Part shown: in pieces, positions 62,697-64,000 of the stretch | Position numbering within the stretch: the stretch's first letter is position 1 | Layout: each line of letters starts with the position of its first letter | Source: Pseudolactococcus insecticola | GTDB taxonomy: Bacteria; Bacillota; Bacilli; Lactobacillales; Streptococcaceae | Assembly (NCBI RefSeq): GCF_011170065.1 | Contig: NZ_BLLH01000004.1 | Span: 1-64,000, forward strand | Reading direction: 5' to 3' | Length of the DNA stretch: 64,000 bases | Translations under genes and position numbers: made by a program | The notes under the pieces: generated by a model | Told to the model about the DNA's origin: nothing | The model's database searches: none | The model's input: the letters and a program-made list of their open reading frames with translations, nothing else

Positions 62697-63433
62697 GCCT
62701 GCCAACTTTCCGTCTGAGTCAGAGCTAGGTAAATCTCATCTAGCGAAGCATCAGGCAGGTTGAACTTGGCACGCAACGCCGCAAGATCACCATCTGCTAT
62801 GACTTGCCCCTCATGAAGAACGATAAATTTATCACAGAATTTTTCAGCGGTAGCAAGGATGTGCGTCGACATGAGGATGGATGCCCCCGTTTTTTTCATC
62901 TCAAGCATGAGGGCAATCAGATCATTTATCGCAATCGGATCCAACCCCAAAAACGGCTCATCAATGATATAAAGTGACGGCTGCGTCAAGAAAGCACAGA
63001 TAATCATGACTTTTTGCTTCATGCCTTTTGAAAAGTTTGACGGAAACCAGTCAAGCTTGTCAGAAAGTCTGAACGTTTTGAGCAATTTTTCAGCGCGCGC
63101 CATCGCCGTTTCTTTGTCAATATCATAGGCAAGCGCCGTCACCTCAATATGTTCACGCAATGTCAACTCTTCATAAAGTGACGGCTGCTCTGGAATAAAG
63201 CCGATTTTCTTGCGGTAGCTTTCAGCGTCCTTTTGAATGCTCAGACCATCTATCAAAACTTGCCCTTGATACGGGGACAATAAGCCAATTATTTCTTGAA
63301 TCGTTGTTGACTTACCCGCACCATTTAGCCCGATAAGTCCAACTAATTCACCATTTTCAACTGTAAAATCAACATTTTTTAAGACCGTGTTACCAAAGTA
63401 ACCACCTGTTAGATTTTCTATTTTTAAGGTCAT
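62693..63433 (-). CDS. ecsA: ABC transporter ATP-binding protein EcsA
   Basis: 246 residues. Walker A GLNGAGKST near residue 37, Q-loop FIPEQPSLYEELT, signature NFSKGMKQKVMI near residue 137, Walker B LYIIDEPFLGLDP and H-loop STH are intact. The signature SKGMKQ is typical of the EcsA group. It diverges from hit, the order seen in Bacillus and lactic acid bacteria. Confidence 0.93.
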   Translation of the reverse strand: MTLKIENLTGGYFGNTVLKNVDFTVENGELVGLIGLNGAGKSTTIQEIIGLLSPYQGQVLIDGLSIQKDAESYRKKIGFIPEQPSLYEELTLREHIEVTALAYDIDKETAMARAEKLLKTFRLSDKLDWFPSNFSKGMKQKVMIICAFLTQPSLYIIDEPFLGLDPIAINDLIALMLEMKKTGASILMSTHILATAEKFCDKFIVLHEGQVIADGDLAALRAKFNLPDASLDEIYLALTQTESWQA

Positions 63434-63504
63434 CTTTTCTCTTTCTTTGTGTAAAATGTTATAATGTTATTATATCAAAATATAGAAAAGAAACGGTGAT
63501 TATG

Positions 63505-63909
63505 ATGACAGACTGCATTTTCTGCAAGATCGTTGCAGGTGAGATTCCAAGCTACAAAATCTACGAGGATGATGATGTACTCGCTTTTCTTGACATCACA
63601 CAGACCACACCTGGCCACACCCTCGTCGTCCCTAAAACGCACGTCAGAAATGTCCTTGCCATGACACCCGAACAGGCTGGAAATCTATTTTCAAAAATCC
63701 CCGCCATCGCAAATCAGCTCACAGAAAAACTTGGCGCAAGTGGGCTGAATATCCTACAAAACAACGAAGCAATTGCGGGGCAAAGCGTTTTTCACGCCCA
63801 TGTCCACTTGATTCCACGCTATGATGATGATAGTGAAAAGAGTTTTAGCATCAACTTCACTGAAAATACACGTGACCTCACAGCCATTCAAGCCAAAATT
63901 ATTGGCTGA
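63505..63909 (+). CDS. hit: HIT family nucleotide-binding hydrolase (HinT-like)
   Basis: About 134 residues from ATG 63505 (adjacent in-frame ATG 63502 and GTG 63496 are possible). CIFCKIVAGEIPSYKIYEDD at the start, TPGHTLVVPKTH near residue 38, and the histidine triad HAHVHLIPRY near residue 98 are intact. It acts on nucleoside phosphoramidates or acyl-adenylates. It faces ecsAB across a 60-base divergent promoter region. Confidence 0.95.
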   Translation: MTDCIFCKIVAGEIPSYKIYEDDDVLAFLDITQTTPGHTLVVPKTHVRNVLAMTPEQAGNLFSKIPAIANQLTEKLGASGLNILQNNEAIAGQSVFHAHVHLIPRYDDDSEKSFSINFTENTRDLTAIQAKIIG

Positions 63910-63933
63910 CTTATCTAGATAAAGGAGGCAAAC

Positions 63934-64000
63934 ATGTCCATTATTGACTATTTTAAGGTCCTCACGACCATTGGACGAGACATCGCAAGCGAGTCTAACG
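63934..64000 (+). CDS. Start of an unidentified gene, cut by the right edge
   Basis: ATG 63934 has AAAGGAGG five bases upstream and is followed by 22 codons (MSIIDYFKVLTTIGRDIASE...) to the window end. It begins 24 bases after the hit stop, so it is probably in the same operon. Too short to name. Confidence 0.7.
   Translation, partial: MSIIDYFKVLTTIGRDIASESN

Overview
The window looks like the chromosome of a low-GC Gram-positive coccus of the Streptococcaceae, most likely Lactococcus or a close relative. Supporting signs are the lactococcal-type GadB, the murA-epuA pair, the pbp2B-recR-ddl-murF order, a YdbC-type PC4 protein, ThiT and BioY vitamin uptake proteins, the LysR/siderophore-uptake neighbourhood and an mtlA-mtlR-mtlF-mtlD locus. 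Most of it is core genome; no rRNA, tRNA, insertion sequence, prophage or CRISPR array was seen.

Layout. 1-2.8 kb: a large exported adhesin on the minus strand (KxYKxGKxW signal, lectin-like domain, MucBP-like repeats, Ser-Asp repeats) that runs off the left edge. 3.2-10.2 kb, minus strand: dxs-like, tig, epuA-murA, a TMEM175-like channel, an inositol-phosphatase-family gene, a UPF0223 gene and spx. 10.3-11.3 kb, plus strand: DUF2829 and an SDR. 11.3-14.3 kb, minus: a folate operon folB-folK-folE followed by one gene in which a Ham1/RdgB NTP pyrophosphatase is fused to dihydropteroate synthase. 14.4-20.7 kb, minus: rpsO with a structured leader, the PASTA kinase and its phosphatase, rsmB-fmt, pflA. 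21-27.6 kb: gadB without its antiporter, a CBS membrane protein, an AI-2E family protein, an acetyltransferase and a nuclease. 27.6-33.6 kb: wall synthesis and division genes murF, ddl, recR, pbp2B, then gpmA. 33.7-38.7 kb: a LysR regulator, a siderophore ABC importer and an XRE regulator. 39.8-41.1 kb: an AT-rich pocket with an orphan RelA/SpoT-domain protein and a broken ABC ATPase. 41.1-47.6 kb: methionine importer metQNI, a 2-hydroxyacid dehydrogenase, TPP riboswitch-thiT, DUF368-ybaK and bioY. 47.6-53.1 kb: small proteins, nadR, two U32 proteins, a MerR regulator. 53.2-59.8 kb: tpiA and the mannitol locus. 59.9-64 kb: a gene remnant, cutC, an alpha-carbonic anhydrase, ecsAB, hit and the first codons of another gene.

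Regulation that can be read directly: two copies of one mannitol promoter module (MtlR-type dyad, -35, cre, -10) with identical spacing ahead of mtlA and mtlF; a TPP aptamer ahead of thiT with a hairpin that takes in the Shine-Dalgarno sequence; a CodY-like box in the carbonic anhydrase promoter; a GlnR-like dyad at the MerR gene; and at least four genes whose -10 hexamer ends only 6-7 bases before the ATG, so that their mRNAs should be leaderless.

Most noteworthy are the Ham1-DHPS fusion (a candidate replacement for the Nudix step of folate synthesis), the leaderless promoter class, a divergent promoter that is itself a 12-bp inverted repeat, the second cysteine-less EIIB-like domain in MtlA, the orphan alarmone-synthetase-like protein, and a possible small RNA between tpiA and mtlD. 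No completely new multi-gene system could be shown. All functional calls come from reading motifs by eye; no database search was made.
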